NCBI GenBank assembly: GCA_021845465.1
Contig: JAKBRL010000006.1
Span: 1 to 41,844, forward strand
Direction: 5' to 3'
DNA length: 41,844 nucleotides
Source of the DNA: Microcaldota archaeon
Lineage (GTDB): Archaea > Micrarchaeota > Micrarchaeia > Micrarchaeales > CABMGC01
Shown: positions 17,681 to 25,332 of the stretch, piece by piece
Layout: each line of letters starts with the position of its first letter
How positions within the stretch are numbered: position 1 is the stretch's first letter
The notes under the pieces: model-generated
Seen by the model: only the letters and a program-made list of their open reading frames with translations
Databases searched by the model: none
Told to the model about the DNA's origin: nothing
Translations under genes and position numbers: made by a program

Positions 17681-17755
17681 GCTCCGATCGTCTAGCTCGG
17701 TCAAGGACGGAGCCCTCTCACGGCTCAAACTCGGGTTCAAATCCCGATCGGAGCA
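17681..17755 (+). tRNA. tRNA-Glu (anticodon CTC)
   Basis: The acceptor GCTCCGA pairs with TCGGAGC. The anticodon stem GAGCC/GGCTC encloses CTCTCAC with anticodon CTC. The T stem TCGGG/CCCGA holds the normal loop TTCAAAT. The discriminator is A and no CCA is encoded. Its 3' end borders an AT-rich accessory block, a frequent site for integration of archaeal elements. Confidence 0.96.
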
Positions 17756-17918
17756 TTTTAAATTCGGGGGTTATATATAAGTCGATGAAATGTTACCCTA
17801 TTTTTGTCGTTGAAGCCAAAATCTGTCGTCGGTAAATTCCGTGTTTCTTAGAGATGGGATTCTAACATAGTTTTAGCATGAGGAGGGGTTGAGAAAGAGC
17901 GTGGTACAGATAAGTAGA

Positions 17919-18812
17919 TTACTTCATGATGACAGAGTCGATTGCGTTCTTATCTAGTAGATCTTTGATCTCATTTATGTGGCTTTTACCATACAATACT
18001 AAAACTGGCTTTTTATTTCGATTGAAAACAGTAGTTATGTAATCTACAGCTACCTTATTCCTTTGATGTAAGGTTGAGTTTATCATATACCAAAATAAAA
18101 TTATTGGTGAAAACACAACAACTAACCCTACTAAACCAACACCAAGTTCAACAAATGGGCTGCTATTAAATAATTTCAAAGCGGAAATCGAATATACAAC
18201 AAAAAATAATAAGATAAGAACGGCATTAAGTAATACAAAACAGTAATTTTTGTTTACCCAGTCATCTATAATAAAATCCCTACATTTTAGTACATTGATT
18301 TTATTACTTTCAAGGCTATCCGCCGAATTAGTTATTTTATAGCCCTTCTTCAGTCTTTCCAAGTTTTTCTTAATATTTTGAATGGTTTTAGAACTTTCTT
18401 TATACAGTAGTGATGGGATGACACTGCCGCTAAATTGGAATATTTTAAAGAAATATAAACCAACCACTAAAAGAGGAGTTTTTAATAAGAGTTTTCGCTT
18501 TGATACGCTCTCTGGGGCTTCTACAATTATAGTATCTATAGATGTAAAAACAGAATCTAAAAGCCTAGGGTCTTTTATCAGTTTATTTATCGGGATTGTG
18601 TGGATTGTGCCTAAAAGATAAATCTTATTTTCCAGTTTATTTGGAATATCTGATATTAATTTTAAACGGATTTTGTTATAAACGAATATAAAAAATCCTA
18701 ATATCAAACCTAATATAAATGCCATCACAAGCAAAGAAATGGCAATAACCAATAAAGTAAAAAGAGTACCCAATACTAACCAAAATATAATGATGGGGGA
18801 TATCACAACCAT
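17919..18812 (-). CDS. TraB/TIKI-like membrane protein
   Basis: Two N-terminal membrane helices (about residues 1-50) lead into IYLLGTIHTIPINKL and IDTIIVEAPES. These match the first GTxH and acidic motifs of the TraB/PrgY/TIKI superfamily. Near the C-terminus VLVLYGKSHINEIKDLL matches the second GxxH motif. Between the two halves is a further pair of membrane helices (about 195-255), so the predicted active site is split by a membrane hairpin. Family members include metal-dependent proteases (TIKI) and pheromone-inactivating PrgY; activity here is unproven. The ATG at 18812 is chosen over a GTG two codons earlier. Codon use is more A/T-rich than in neighbouring housekeeping genes. Confidence 0.55.
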   Translation of the reverse strand: MVVISPIIIFWLVLGTLFTLLVIAISLLVMAFILGLILGFFIFVYNKIRLKLISDIPNKLENKIYLLGTIHTIPINKLIKDPRLLDSVFTSIDTIIVEAPESVSKRKLLLKTPLLVVGLYFFKIFQFSGSVIPSLLYKESSKTIQNIKKNLERLKKGYKITNSADSLESNKINVLKCRDFIIDDWVNKNYCFVLLNAVLILLFFVVYSISALKLFNSSPFVELGVGLVGLVVVFSPIILFWYMINSTLHQRNKVAVDYITTVFNRNKKPVLVLYGKSHINEIKDLLDKNAIDSVIMK

Positions 18813-18849
18813 AAACACACTTTCGTTAATTTCTTTAGCGTTTTCTTCT

Positions 18850-19565
18850 TTAAAACTGTTTTCCTTCTTTTATCTTTTTCTTTAACCTGAACATCTGCAT
18901 TTTCGATAATCCGATGCGTTTAGCGTCTTTCGTTGTCATATTCCTGATAATATCTATTATCTTTTGATCACTTTTGTTATCGTAGATGACATAATCATTA
19001 TCCGAAACACCGATAACTTCGCTCTCTTCTAGATTATTCGACTCTTTGCCAATATGTTCAACATCTCCAATAATGATTTGTTTCCTTCTTAGCTCTCCTA
19101 TATCTCCATCATACTTGTTATCATTATGATCCATGTAGCCAAAGAGGAATTCTGAAAACGGTTTCCAGTAATATTTGGTGTTCTCTTTGTACTCTTTGCC
19201 AGTTTTGTAATCAGTAAACGAACTAAACGGCACGATATCTGTGTTTTTGGTGTAAGCCAATAGGGGTATTATCGGCTCTTTGGTTGATGGGTCTAATTTA
19301 TACCCTATGCCAACAATAACAAAGTTGAACGGCTTTAGCTTTTTGTCCTTGTTTGTGAATCCGAATCTCTTTCCATATACTCTTCATGCAAATATATAAT
19401 TTTCACACCAATCTTCTCAGCTAACGCCAAAAAGTCTTCAATATTCTCTGTAGCCCATTATATATGTTGAATGCTTTCATTTTCAGTAATAGGACTACTG
19501 TAAAAAATGCTAAATCTATCTTTACTCACATTTAATACGGAGCTGGTAAAAGTTGATTTAGCGAA
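18850..19565 (-). pseudogene. Broken gene of unknown function (premature stop and frameshift)
   Basis: The 3' part (19383 down to 18850) is open and encodes KPFNFVIVGIGYKLDP, the segment IVPFSSFTDYKTGKEY and a basic C-terminus with a helix-turn-helix-like DAKRIGLSKMQMFRLKKK. Upstream, the same protein appears to continue in another frame, giving ENIEDFLALAEKIGVKIIYL before a stop at 19335. The switch lies between 19335 and 19386. That second frame has an internal TAA at 19458-19460, beyond which 35 more codons are open (SSPITENESIQHI). No good start codon is seen. The family is not recognised. The decay supports an acquired, degenerating block. Confidence 0.55.
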
Positions 19566-19680
19566 TCAAATTAGGTCAAAAGGTTAGAAACTCTGCTACC
19601 CAAAACGGTGAGGTTAAGTTAGTAATCTTAATAAGCTTCAAATACCGGTAACAAAATCTATCTTTTTATTAGTTAATACA

Positions 19681-19739
19681 TTAAAGTAAATATTAAAATT
19701 TACTTTAATTAGTAAAGTATAGTTTAAAATAGCAAAGTA
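19681..19739 (+). promoter_or_regulatory. Array of AAAGTA half-sites, candidate operator
   Basis: An 11-bp perfect inverted repeat (TTAAAGTAAAT at 19681-19691 and its complement at 19698-19708) is followed by direct copies AAAGTA at 19714-19719 and 19734-19739. Starts at 19683, 19714 and 19734 are about 31 and 20 bp apart, close to whole helical turns. The last copy touches the TATA box of the zinc-finger gene, so binding there would block transcription. Confidence 0.5.
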
Positions 19740-19749
19740 TTATATATAT
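19739..19749 (+). promoter_or_regulatory. TATA box of the zinc-finger gene
   Basis: The run ATTATATATAT lies about 38 bp before the ATG at 19782. It is too close to the in-frame codon at 19752 for that to be the start. Confidence 0.5.
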
Positions 19750-19781
19750 GAATGAACAAGTATATTACTAACGGTGTTAAT

Positions 19782-20027
19782 ATGAGCAACAATATAGAAA
19801 CCAAAGAACTAGAAAAAAAAATAGAAACATACAAGTGTCAGATTTGCGGTAAGGAATCTAAAGACGCGGTAGATACTATGACGCATTATCTACATCACGG
19901 ATCAACTGCATTAGCTGCAGTAACTGCGATGATAGAAGAACAAAGAACAGGAAGTGTAACAGTAGAAGATAAGACAAGAATAACCGAAGAGAAGGGAGTA
20001 ATAGCACAGAACAAAGGAAGAACATAA
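19782..20027 (+). CDS. Small C2H2 zinc-finger protein
   Basis: The 81-residue protein has one C2H2 zinc finger, YKCQICGKESKDAVDTMTHY followed by LHHG, with the CxxC pair and histidines in the classical spacing. A helical, polar C-terminus without hydrophobic segments follows. Small single-finger proteins of this size are common as regulators in archaeal viruses and plasmids. The ATG at 19782 follows GGTG at five bases. A candidate operator array overlaps its promoter, which suggests autoregulation, though that is inference. Confidence 0.75.
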   Translation: MSNNIETKELEKKIETYKCQICGKESKDAVDTMTHYLHHGSTALAAVTAMIEEQRTGSVTVEDKTRITEEKGVIAQNKGRT

Positions 20028-20062
20028 CTCCAGAGAACTACGGTATCTAAAGGACATAAAGA

Positions 20063-20095
20063 TGGCTATGGGGTGATATCAACTTCCCATAGCCA
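20063..20095. repeat. Perfect 10-bp hairpin downstream of the zinc-finger gene
   Basis: TGGCTATGGG (20063-20072) and CCCATAGCCA (20086-20095) are exact complements around a 13-base loop. No T tract follows, so it is not a classical intrinsic terminator. It sits just ahead of the promoter of the next membrane-protein gene and could be an RNA structure, an operator or an element end. Confidence 0.6.
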
Positions 20096-20127
20096 ACAGT
20101 TTAGTAATTTATTCTGGTTGGAATTTT

Positions 20128-20592
20128 ATGGTAAAATATAAATCATTAGCTATACTTATGACCAGCTTGGGCTATCTAGTTAGTGGAATGCTTTTCATAC
20201 CTTTTACTATAGGCGCATTTAGCGTATATCACCACGGAGTACTCAACTCAAATAATTTAATTCAATTAGAAGTCATATTACTGGTATTGGTATTAATACC
20301 ATTGCTTATTGCATATAGCATTTGGAAAGGGTATAGAATAGCGTGGGGACTGTCTATAGTTTTTGCTGCATTTAACATATTTTTGTATCTTATTATTTTC
20401 GCAACGTTAAATATAACGTTATCTAATGGAATTTTAATAAACAGCTCAATAATAGGTCCACTAGGTTATGCAATAGCTTATGGGGTAGTATATATCGGTA
20501 CGTATCTTGTAGCCATAATTGACATAATATTAAACTTAAGCTTAATCTATTTCATGACAAGAAAGAAAACTAAAGCATATTTTGGATTGTAA
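20128..20592 (+). CDS. Four-helix membrane protein of unknown function
   Basis: The 154-residue protein has four predicted membrane helices (about residues 6-33, 45-65, 69-98 and 110-143), with a short external loop and a basic C-terminus RKKTKAY. No family motif is recognised. The ATG is preceded by GGTTGG at a suitable distance. It lies in the AT-rich block after tRNA-Glu and is convergent with the eqolisin-like gene to its right. Confidence 0.7.
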   Translation: MVKYKSLAILMTSLGYLVSGMLFIPFTIGAFSVYHHGVLNSNNLIQLEVILLVLVLIPLLIAYSIWKGYRIAWGLSIVFAAFNIFLYLIIFATLNITLSNGILINSSIIGPLGYAIAYGVVYIGTYLVAIIDIILNLSLIYFMTRKKTKAYFGL

Positions 20593-20664
20593 TTGCCATA
20601 ATATTCTCATAATTTGGTAAAATTATTCTCCATCAATAAATATCTCTATCTCTTAAACCAGAGT

Positions 20665-20683
20665 TTCTGAAACGAATTCAGAA
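20665..20683. terminator. Inverted repeat between convergent genes
   Basis: TTCTGAA and TTCAGAA are perfect complements around ACGAA, in the 143-bp gap between two convergent genes. It could aid 3'-end formation on both strands. The stem is short, so the call is weak. Confidence 0.3.
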
Positions 20684-20735
20684 GCCTATTCCGCCACCAT
20701 TATAAAAAAATTCCGGAAATCCTAACTTATAATGT

Positions 20736-21653
20736 TCAACTTCCAGGCGATTCTCTATATATTCTAACCAGCTCCGGAGAAATATCTACTTTAAAAGGGC
20801 CTACTTTATTACCTACTGGCCTTTGTGGAATCTCATCTCCCATAAAAATCCTCTTTCCTGTCCTGGGAATAAAATATTTCGCACCTAGGGCCAAATCCTC
20901 TTTTGATGGGAGCACCTCCGATGTATTCTTAAATTCCTGCATGTTAAGTTCTGGTAATCCTGGGGTGGTTATGCTTAAAGTATAGCTTACTGTTTCTACT
21001 GCGATTCCAGTATAGGTTCCCCATGTGAAATTTTGTTTTCCGACACATGCAGTTGCTGAACCCACATCAAACTCCTTTTTGGCCTTTACTCCAGCGTTGC
21101 TGAGATCATCGAGTCTGAAATAAACCTTGCCTTTATCTACCTCAAGCCCTATTTTAATTGAATCCCCGCTGTTAATCGTTCCTCCTACGGTGGGCTCTCT
21201 GCCTACATCACCATTAGGCGCATAAAGGGGCTTATCTTCAACCATCAATTGATTTAGCAGATAATAATTTCCCCCAAAGTAAATCAAGCCTGTCTGTGCC
21301 CACATCTGATTATCCAAAAGGCAGTTAAGTTCGTACCCTGCCCACAAAACGTTCGTGACAGGCACAGCCTTGAGCTCAATGCTCATTTTTTGAAATTTCA
21401 ACTGAGGATTCAGATATTTTACTGCTATATGTGTGAAATAATTTTTTGCTGAAGGGCCTTGAAGTTCAGCATCTCCTTCCGGATTTGGTGTCTGTGCATA
21501 GGTGTGAGTCTGCTGAAATAAAAGAGCAGTACCTAATGCTGCAGGCAGAACAAACGCTCTGACCATCCTCTTTAAATCACTGTCTTTACGTCTTTCTGCA
21601 ATATCCTTTTCAGCTCTCTGAATTTGCAACCCTGCGTCTTTTACAATAGCCAC
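20736..21653 (-). CDS. Secreted concanavalin-like protein with eqolisin-type (peptidase G1) pattern
   Basis: A long charged N-terminus (about 30 residues) precedes a hydrophobic segment (about 31-50) ending in TYAQT, a plausible signal cleavage site. The mature part is beta-rich. MWAQTGLIYFGGNYYLL is followed by INSGDSIKIGLEV, KVYFRLDDL and WGTYTGIAVETVSY. This order (W-x-Q-T-G, aromatic strand, SGD, then a late Glu) mirrors fungal eqolisins, whose catalytic pair is Gln in QTG and Glu in a later strand. Catalysis is an inference; a lectin-like binding role is equally possible. A GTG start at 21653 follows GGGGATTAA, with a TATA-like CTTTATAACA about 28 bp upstream. The gene at 25333 has the same pattern. 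Confidence 0.6.
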   Translation of the reverse strand: MAIVKDAGLQIQRAEKDIAERRKDSDLKRMVRAFVLPAALGTALLFQQTHTYAQTPNPEGDAELQGPSAKNYFTHIAVKYLNPQLKFQKMSIELKAVPVTNVLWAGYELNCLLDNQMWAQTGLIYFGGNYYLLNQLMVEDKPLYAPNGDVGREPTVGGTINSGDSIKIGLEVDKGKVYFRLDDLSNAGVKAKKEFDVGSATACVGKQNFTWGTYTGIAVETVSYTLSITTPGLPELNMQEFKNTSEVLPSKEDLALGAKYFIPRTGKRIFMGDEIPQRPVGNKVGPFKVDISPELVRIYRESPGS

Positions 21654-21743
21654 TTAATCCCCACGATTAAATGTTATAAAGACCAGATATTTAATGTTTT
21701 TGTATAAACATCCTCATTTTGTTTAACGGCACATACAACTACT

Positions 21744-22265
21744 TTAATCCTGGCTTCTGCTTCTCAGTAACTCTAAAAACTCTATCCTGGATATCTCACT
21801 CCTCACCTCTCTGTCTATGGATCTAGAAATCTTTGTACCTATATCCGCAGATCTATCTTCCTCAGCACTGCCAATACCCCTCGAAACACGGATTTCAATA
21901 TCTCCGGAGATTCTATTATAGTAAATATCACACCTTTTTCCATCTATCAGATAGCCCAATATTTTTATATTACTTTTGGACATCTCTCCAGGATCAAACC
22001 TGTTCCTAATTAACGCATAAGCCAATCTAGTATCAAATGTCCTCATTTCTTGGTTTCGCATCGCCCGTAATACCAAATCACGCATTTTCTCTACAGACAC
22101 ATCAAATTTATTATTGACGGAATAAAACTTCGAAATACAAAAAGACGGCGGATATGTATCTTTAGAACATGTATCTACTACATTGGAGGAATATTCTTTA
22201 CTATCTAATCTCTTCGTACTTGCGACCCTATCATAAGGGAAGTTTATTATCTTCTCTTCAGGCAT
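21744..22265 (-). CDS. Hypothetical soluble protein
   Basis: The 173-residue protein has no signal peptide or membrane segment. It has an N-terminal region with two cysteines (residues about 33 and 43). A helical centre contains MRDLVLRAMRNQEMRTFDTRLAYAL in two segments, and a charged Arg/Ser/Glu-rich C-terminus ends in LELLRSRSQD. No family is recognised. It lies upstream of the first eqolisin-like gene on the same strand, with a 90-bp gap, and has its own A/T-rich promoter region. Confidence that it is a real gene is fair. Confidence 0.55.
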   Translation of the reverse strand: MPEEKIINFPYDRVASTKRLDSKEYSSNVVDTCSKDTYPPSFCISKFYSVNNKFDVSVEKMRDLVLRAMRNQEMRTFDTRLAYALIRNRFDPGEMSKSNIKILGYLIDGKRCDIYYNRISGDIEIRVSRGIGSAEEDRSADIGTKISRSIDREVRSEISRIEFLELLRSRSQD

Positions 22266-22373
22266 ACCATAATCCCAATTGCAAACTATAAGGAAATATG
22301 TGATATATAAAATATACGATTAGGCAATTGGAAATGAATTTCTAGTTTTAATGATTAGCTGATCATTCATATT

Positions 22374-22874
22374 TTATGATAACTCATTTTCCAGTTCTGA
22401 CCCTCTGTCATACCTCAAGAAGATTATGCTAAGAATAAGAAGTGCAATCCAGCTTATTATCATAACTGCGTTAGGAAGCGAGCTTGTGAGGGCATTGAGC
22501 CTGCTGCCAAAAGCAATGCTGGTTATGCCTGGTATTGCAGTATATCCTGAAAGGAAATACAACACGACGTTGAAACCGTTGAATACTGTCGCAGCAGCAT
22601 ACCATCTTCTTATGCCTAAAAGGAAGACAACTGCTATTACTGCATATGTGATTGTCTCAATGTCAAACCAGAAGCCAAGTGCCTGAAATCCGAATGGAAC
22701 CGAATTCACATGCTGTGAAGATACAGACCCTGAAGATTGATGCGGTGCGTTCATCCCTGAAGAAATCGAAGCATAAGGCAGATGTGCAGCAGCTATAAGT
22801 ATTGCAAATATTGCAATAACAAATCTTCCGTAATGCACAAATGCACTTGTATCATTCTTCTGCTTTTTACCCAT
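22374..22874 (-). CDS. Membrane protein of unknown function (four helices)
   Basis: The 166-residue protein has predicted helices at about 15-35, 68-87, 90-110 and 135-154. The first and second helices are separated by an external Ser/His-rich loop (APHQSSGSVSSQHVNS). A TATA-like TATTTTAAATAATC lies about 30 bp before the ATG, consistent with a leaderless transcript. No transport or enzyme motif is visible. It sits among accessory genes and its role is unknown. Confidence 0.7.
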   Translation of the reverse strand: MGKKQKNDTSAFVHYGRFVIAIFAILIAAAHLPYASISSGMNAPHQSSGSVSSQHVNSVPFGFQALGFWFDIETITYAVIAVVFLLGIRRWYAAATVFNGFNVVLYFLSGYTAIPGITSIAFGSRLNALTSSLPNAVMIISWIALLILSIIFLRYDRGSELENELS

Positions 22875-22970
22875 AACTCAAAATATCCTTCATTCGATTA
22901 TTTAAAATACGCATATTCAGTACGTTTTTAGCTGAAATAGGTTTTTACCGTTGCCAAAATGCCTAAACAA

Positions 22971-23816
22971 TCATGCAAGGGTAAAACTATCCCTCTTCTT
23001 CTCCCTGGCATCGCCGCTCTCAGCAAGCAGCTGAAGTATCGCGCGAGCCCCTTCCTCAGAAAGGTTAGCCTTCTTGGCTATGTCTTGTGTCTTTTCCATG
23101 CCTTCCCTCATTGCAGCTATTATCTTTCCATTATGCATGTCAAAAAACTGCCTTGTAACTATATAAAATTTCTTATTGAATGATCTGGTTCCAAGCACCT
23201 TTCCATGTCTGATACTGTCTTCAAGTGCAAGCGATACTCCTCCTGCCTCAGCCTCAGTCTGCACTACAAGGAAGCCATCATTCTCCAGTATTTTTATGAG
23301 ATGGCTATAAGGCCCTTCAATATGCCCGCTTAATTGTACCTTGGGCATGAGAGGCGCCGCCTCCTTCCTTGAAGCCGTGCTCTGTTCAGGCATCTTCTTT
23401 CTCATTAAAAACTTGTCGTATATCTGCCTTGATATGCTATAAAGCTCCTGATTGTCTTTCTTAAATGTATTGACTGCCTTCTTCTCTATCAGCTGCTCAA
23501 GAAGTCTGCTCTCTTCTTTATCCAGTATCTCGGCTACCTTTTTCTTGGTTCTCTGCTGATATCTTACCGTATCCAGTTTCTTCAGAACCTGTAATTCCGC
23601 ATTGCTTATGTAATCATTGCCTTTCTGCACTACAGGGCTTGCAACATGAATGTTTCCAGAGACCAAGCTAGATACCTCGTCCTTCTTTAAAAACAGGAAT
23701 GCCTTGTCATTGTACTTAAAGAAATCGACTTCATCATTCTCCTCTATTCCCAGTGCTTTGGAAACGTCTCCTGATAAGTATACCGCAAGTTTGTTATTGT
23801 GCTTGAAAACCTTCAT
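22971..23816 (-). CDS. Putative DNA-binding regulator: AbrB-like N-terminus and winged-helix-like C-terminus
   Basis: Residues 1-45 (MKVFKHNNKLAVYLSGDVSKALG then DEVDFF) resemble the swapped-hairpin AbrB/SpoVT domain. A basic coiled region follows. Residues about 165-215 form a mixed alpha/beta block (HLIKILENDGFLVVQTEAEAG). The C-terminus (about 240-275) reads as a winged helix: TQDIAKKANLSEEGARAILQLLAESG. The arrangement suggests a transcriptional regulator specific to this lineage. It lies between the membrane protein and the MFS transporter, all on the minus strand, and could control this region. Confidence 0.6.
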   Translation of the reverse strand: MKVFKHNNKLAVYLSGDVSKALGIEENDEVDFFKYNDKAFLFLKKDEVSSLVSGNIHVASPVVQKGNDYISNAELQVLKKLDTVRYQQRTKKKVAEILDKEESRLLEQLIEKKAVNTFKKDNQELYSISRQIYDKFLMRKKMPEQSTASRKEAAPLMPKVQLSGHIEGPYSHLIKILENDGFLVVQTEAEAGGVSLALEDSIRHGKVLGTRSFNKKFYIVTRQFFDMHNGKIIAAMREGMEKTQDIAKKANLSEEGARAILQLLAESGDAREKKRDSFTLA

Positions 23817-23921
23817 TTTACCGCTTATTTATGTCTATATTCTCTTAGGCAGTGAATATTTAAAATGGTTTGCGGAGGCAATACTGTTATCACGGGAATC
23901 TATCCTCTAAACCGGCTCCTT

Positions 23922-25079
23922 TCAGGTTTTATCTCTTCTATTGCTTTCCTCATAGCTTTTTGACATGAGCCTCTTATACGCCAGGCCTCCAATGGCCTGC
24001 AAAGCACCTCCGGCCAGGAGAGGAAGTTCCAGTGAGTATTCAAGTAAAGCACCGCTCAGCCCGCTGGTCAACTGCGAAGCTGATATGGAGATGCCTTGTA
24101 TTGTAGATGCGGTTCCATAATCCTCCCTGTTAATGCCCCGTATGTTAACTGCAGATCTAGAAGGTACACCAAGTGATGAAGAGAAGCTGAAAAGCTCATA
24201 CATGAATGCGGATAATATGGCAAACGGCGAGAGAGCCATAACTATCAGAAATAGCCCATTTAATGTTCTAGTAATCGAGGCCATGTTAACCAGGTCAATC
24301 CTATGTGCTATCCTTCTTGCAACTACAGAGCCTATTCCTGCTACGGCGTAATAAATTATGAATATATAGCTAAGCTGGGTAGTGTTCAATTTATAGGAAA
24401 GTTCGAACCATAACGGCATAAGCGGTATGGCAAGGCCTATTCCCATGCCTGTTATCAGGTTTGAGCCAATCACTCTAAGCGAATATCTAAGGCTCTCCAT
24501 CTTCATAACCTTGGTTGTCTTCCTCGGCCTCTCAGAATCCTCAAGCTTCATGAGGAGCACTATGGAAACTAGAAGAAGCACCGCTGAAAGCATAAAAATT
24601 ACCCTGAATGCTCCAAGCGTTCCGAAATATGCCTTTATAGGCGCATTGAAATAGAGAAGCGAACTGCCTATTACGCTTCCTACCGCTCCGAACATAAAAA
24701 TGCCCGCAAGCTTCCTGGCTCTCTCCTCATTCTCCTTCCAATTATTAGCTATGAATGCATTGAGTCCAGCAGACATTGAACCTCTCATGGCACCGCCCGA
24801 CCCGCTGACTCCGCTTATAATTATGCCTATCACTATCATGTATACGTTAGTAGAAAACGCAAGGACTGTTATTCCTGCAAAGGCGAGTATCTCAGCTATC
24901 AGAAGAGAGTACTTGTATCCTATTCTGTCTCCTACCATGCCTGAGGTAAACGTCACTCCTATATTGAAGAGCATAACGCTTAATACTACAAGCCCTATGT
25001 AAACTATATTCACATGAAGAGCCACAAGATACAAGGGCATCGCTATTGTTGTATAAATAAGTGCTATACTTCTGAACAA
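23922..25079 (-). CDS. MFS transporter
   Basis: The protein has about twelve membrane helices and the MFS cytoplasmic loop motif SGMVGDRIGYKYSL between helices 2 and 3, with a degenerate copy, ARRIAHRIDLVNMAS, in the second half. The substrate cannot be inferred. The first start-like codon in the usual set is a TTG at 25079. However, the frame stays open upstream and encodes KDFGYRYLEFTR, and an ATT at 25118 is preceded by GGTG at five bases. The true protein may therefore begin 13 residues earlier at a non-canonical codon. It is followed at 29 nt by a divergent A/T-rich leader. Confidence 0.88.
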   Translation of the reverse strand: MFRSIALIYTTIAMPLYLVALHVNIVYIGLVVLSVMLFNIGVTFTSGMVGDRIGYKYSLLIAEILAFAGITVLAFSTNVYMIVIGIIISGVSGSGGAMRGSMSAGLNAFIANNWKENEERARKLAGIFMFGAVGSVIGSSLLYFNAPIKAYFGTLGAFRVIFMLSAVLLLVSIVLLMKLEDSERPRKTTKVMKMESLRYSLRVIGSNLITGMGIGLAIPLMPLWFELSYKLNTTQLSYIFIIYYAVAGIGSVVARRIAHRIDLVNMASITRTLNGLFLIVMALSPFAILSAFMYELFSFSSSLGVPSRSAVNIRGINREDYGTASTIQGISISASQLTSGLSGALLEYSLELPLLAGGALQAIGGLAYKRLMSKSYEESNRRDKT

Positions 25080-25332
25080 TCTTGTAAATTCAAGATATCT
25101 ATATCCAAAATCTTTAATATTTACACCTGTTCCCGGTTTGAAGACCAGGCAAGTCTCTAATTCTTATTCTTATCTGTATTCTGAGATGGAAGAATACTAT
25201 GTAATCTAAATACTATTGTTGCCTCGAAGAGAGAGAATAGCGCAACAGTGTATCTTCAATCCAAAAATCTATTATAATTGTTGTAGAAAACATATTTAGA
25301 ACATCCCCTCCGACTAATTCTGGGTTGGGAAA

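Noticed and set aside
18850..19565. Programmed frameshift
   Set aside because: There is also an in-frame TAA and no clear slippery site or start codon, so decay is simpler.
17681..20650. Direct repeat of the tRNA-Glu 3' end (att site) at the right side of the island
   Set aside because: I looked for the T-arm/acceptor sequence to the right and found no copy.
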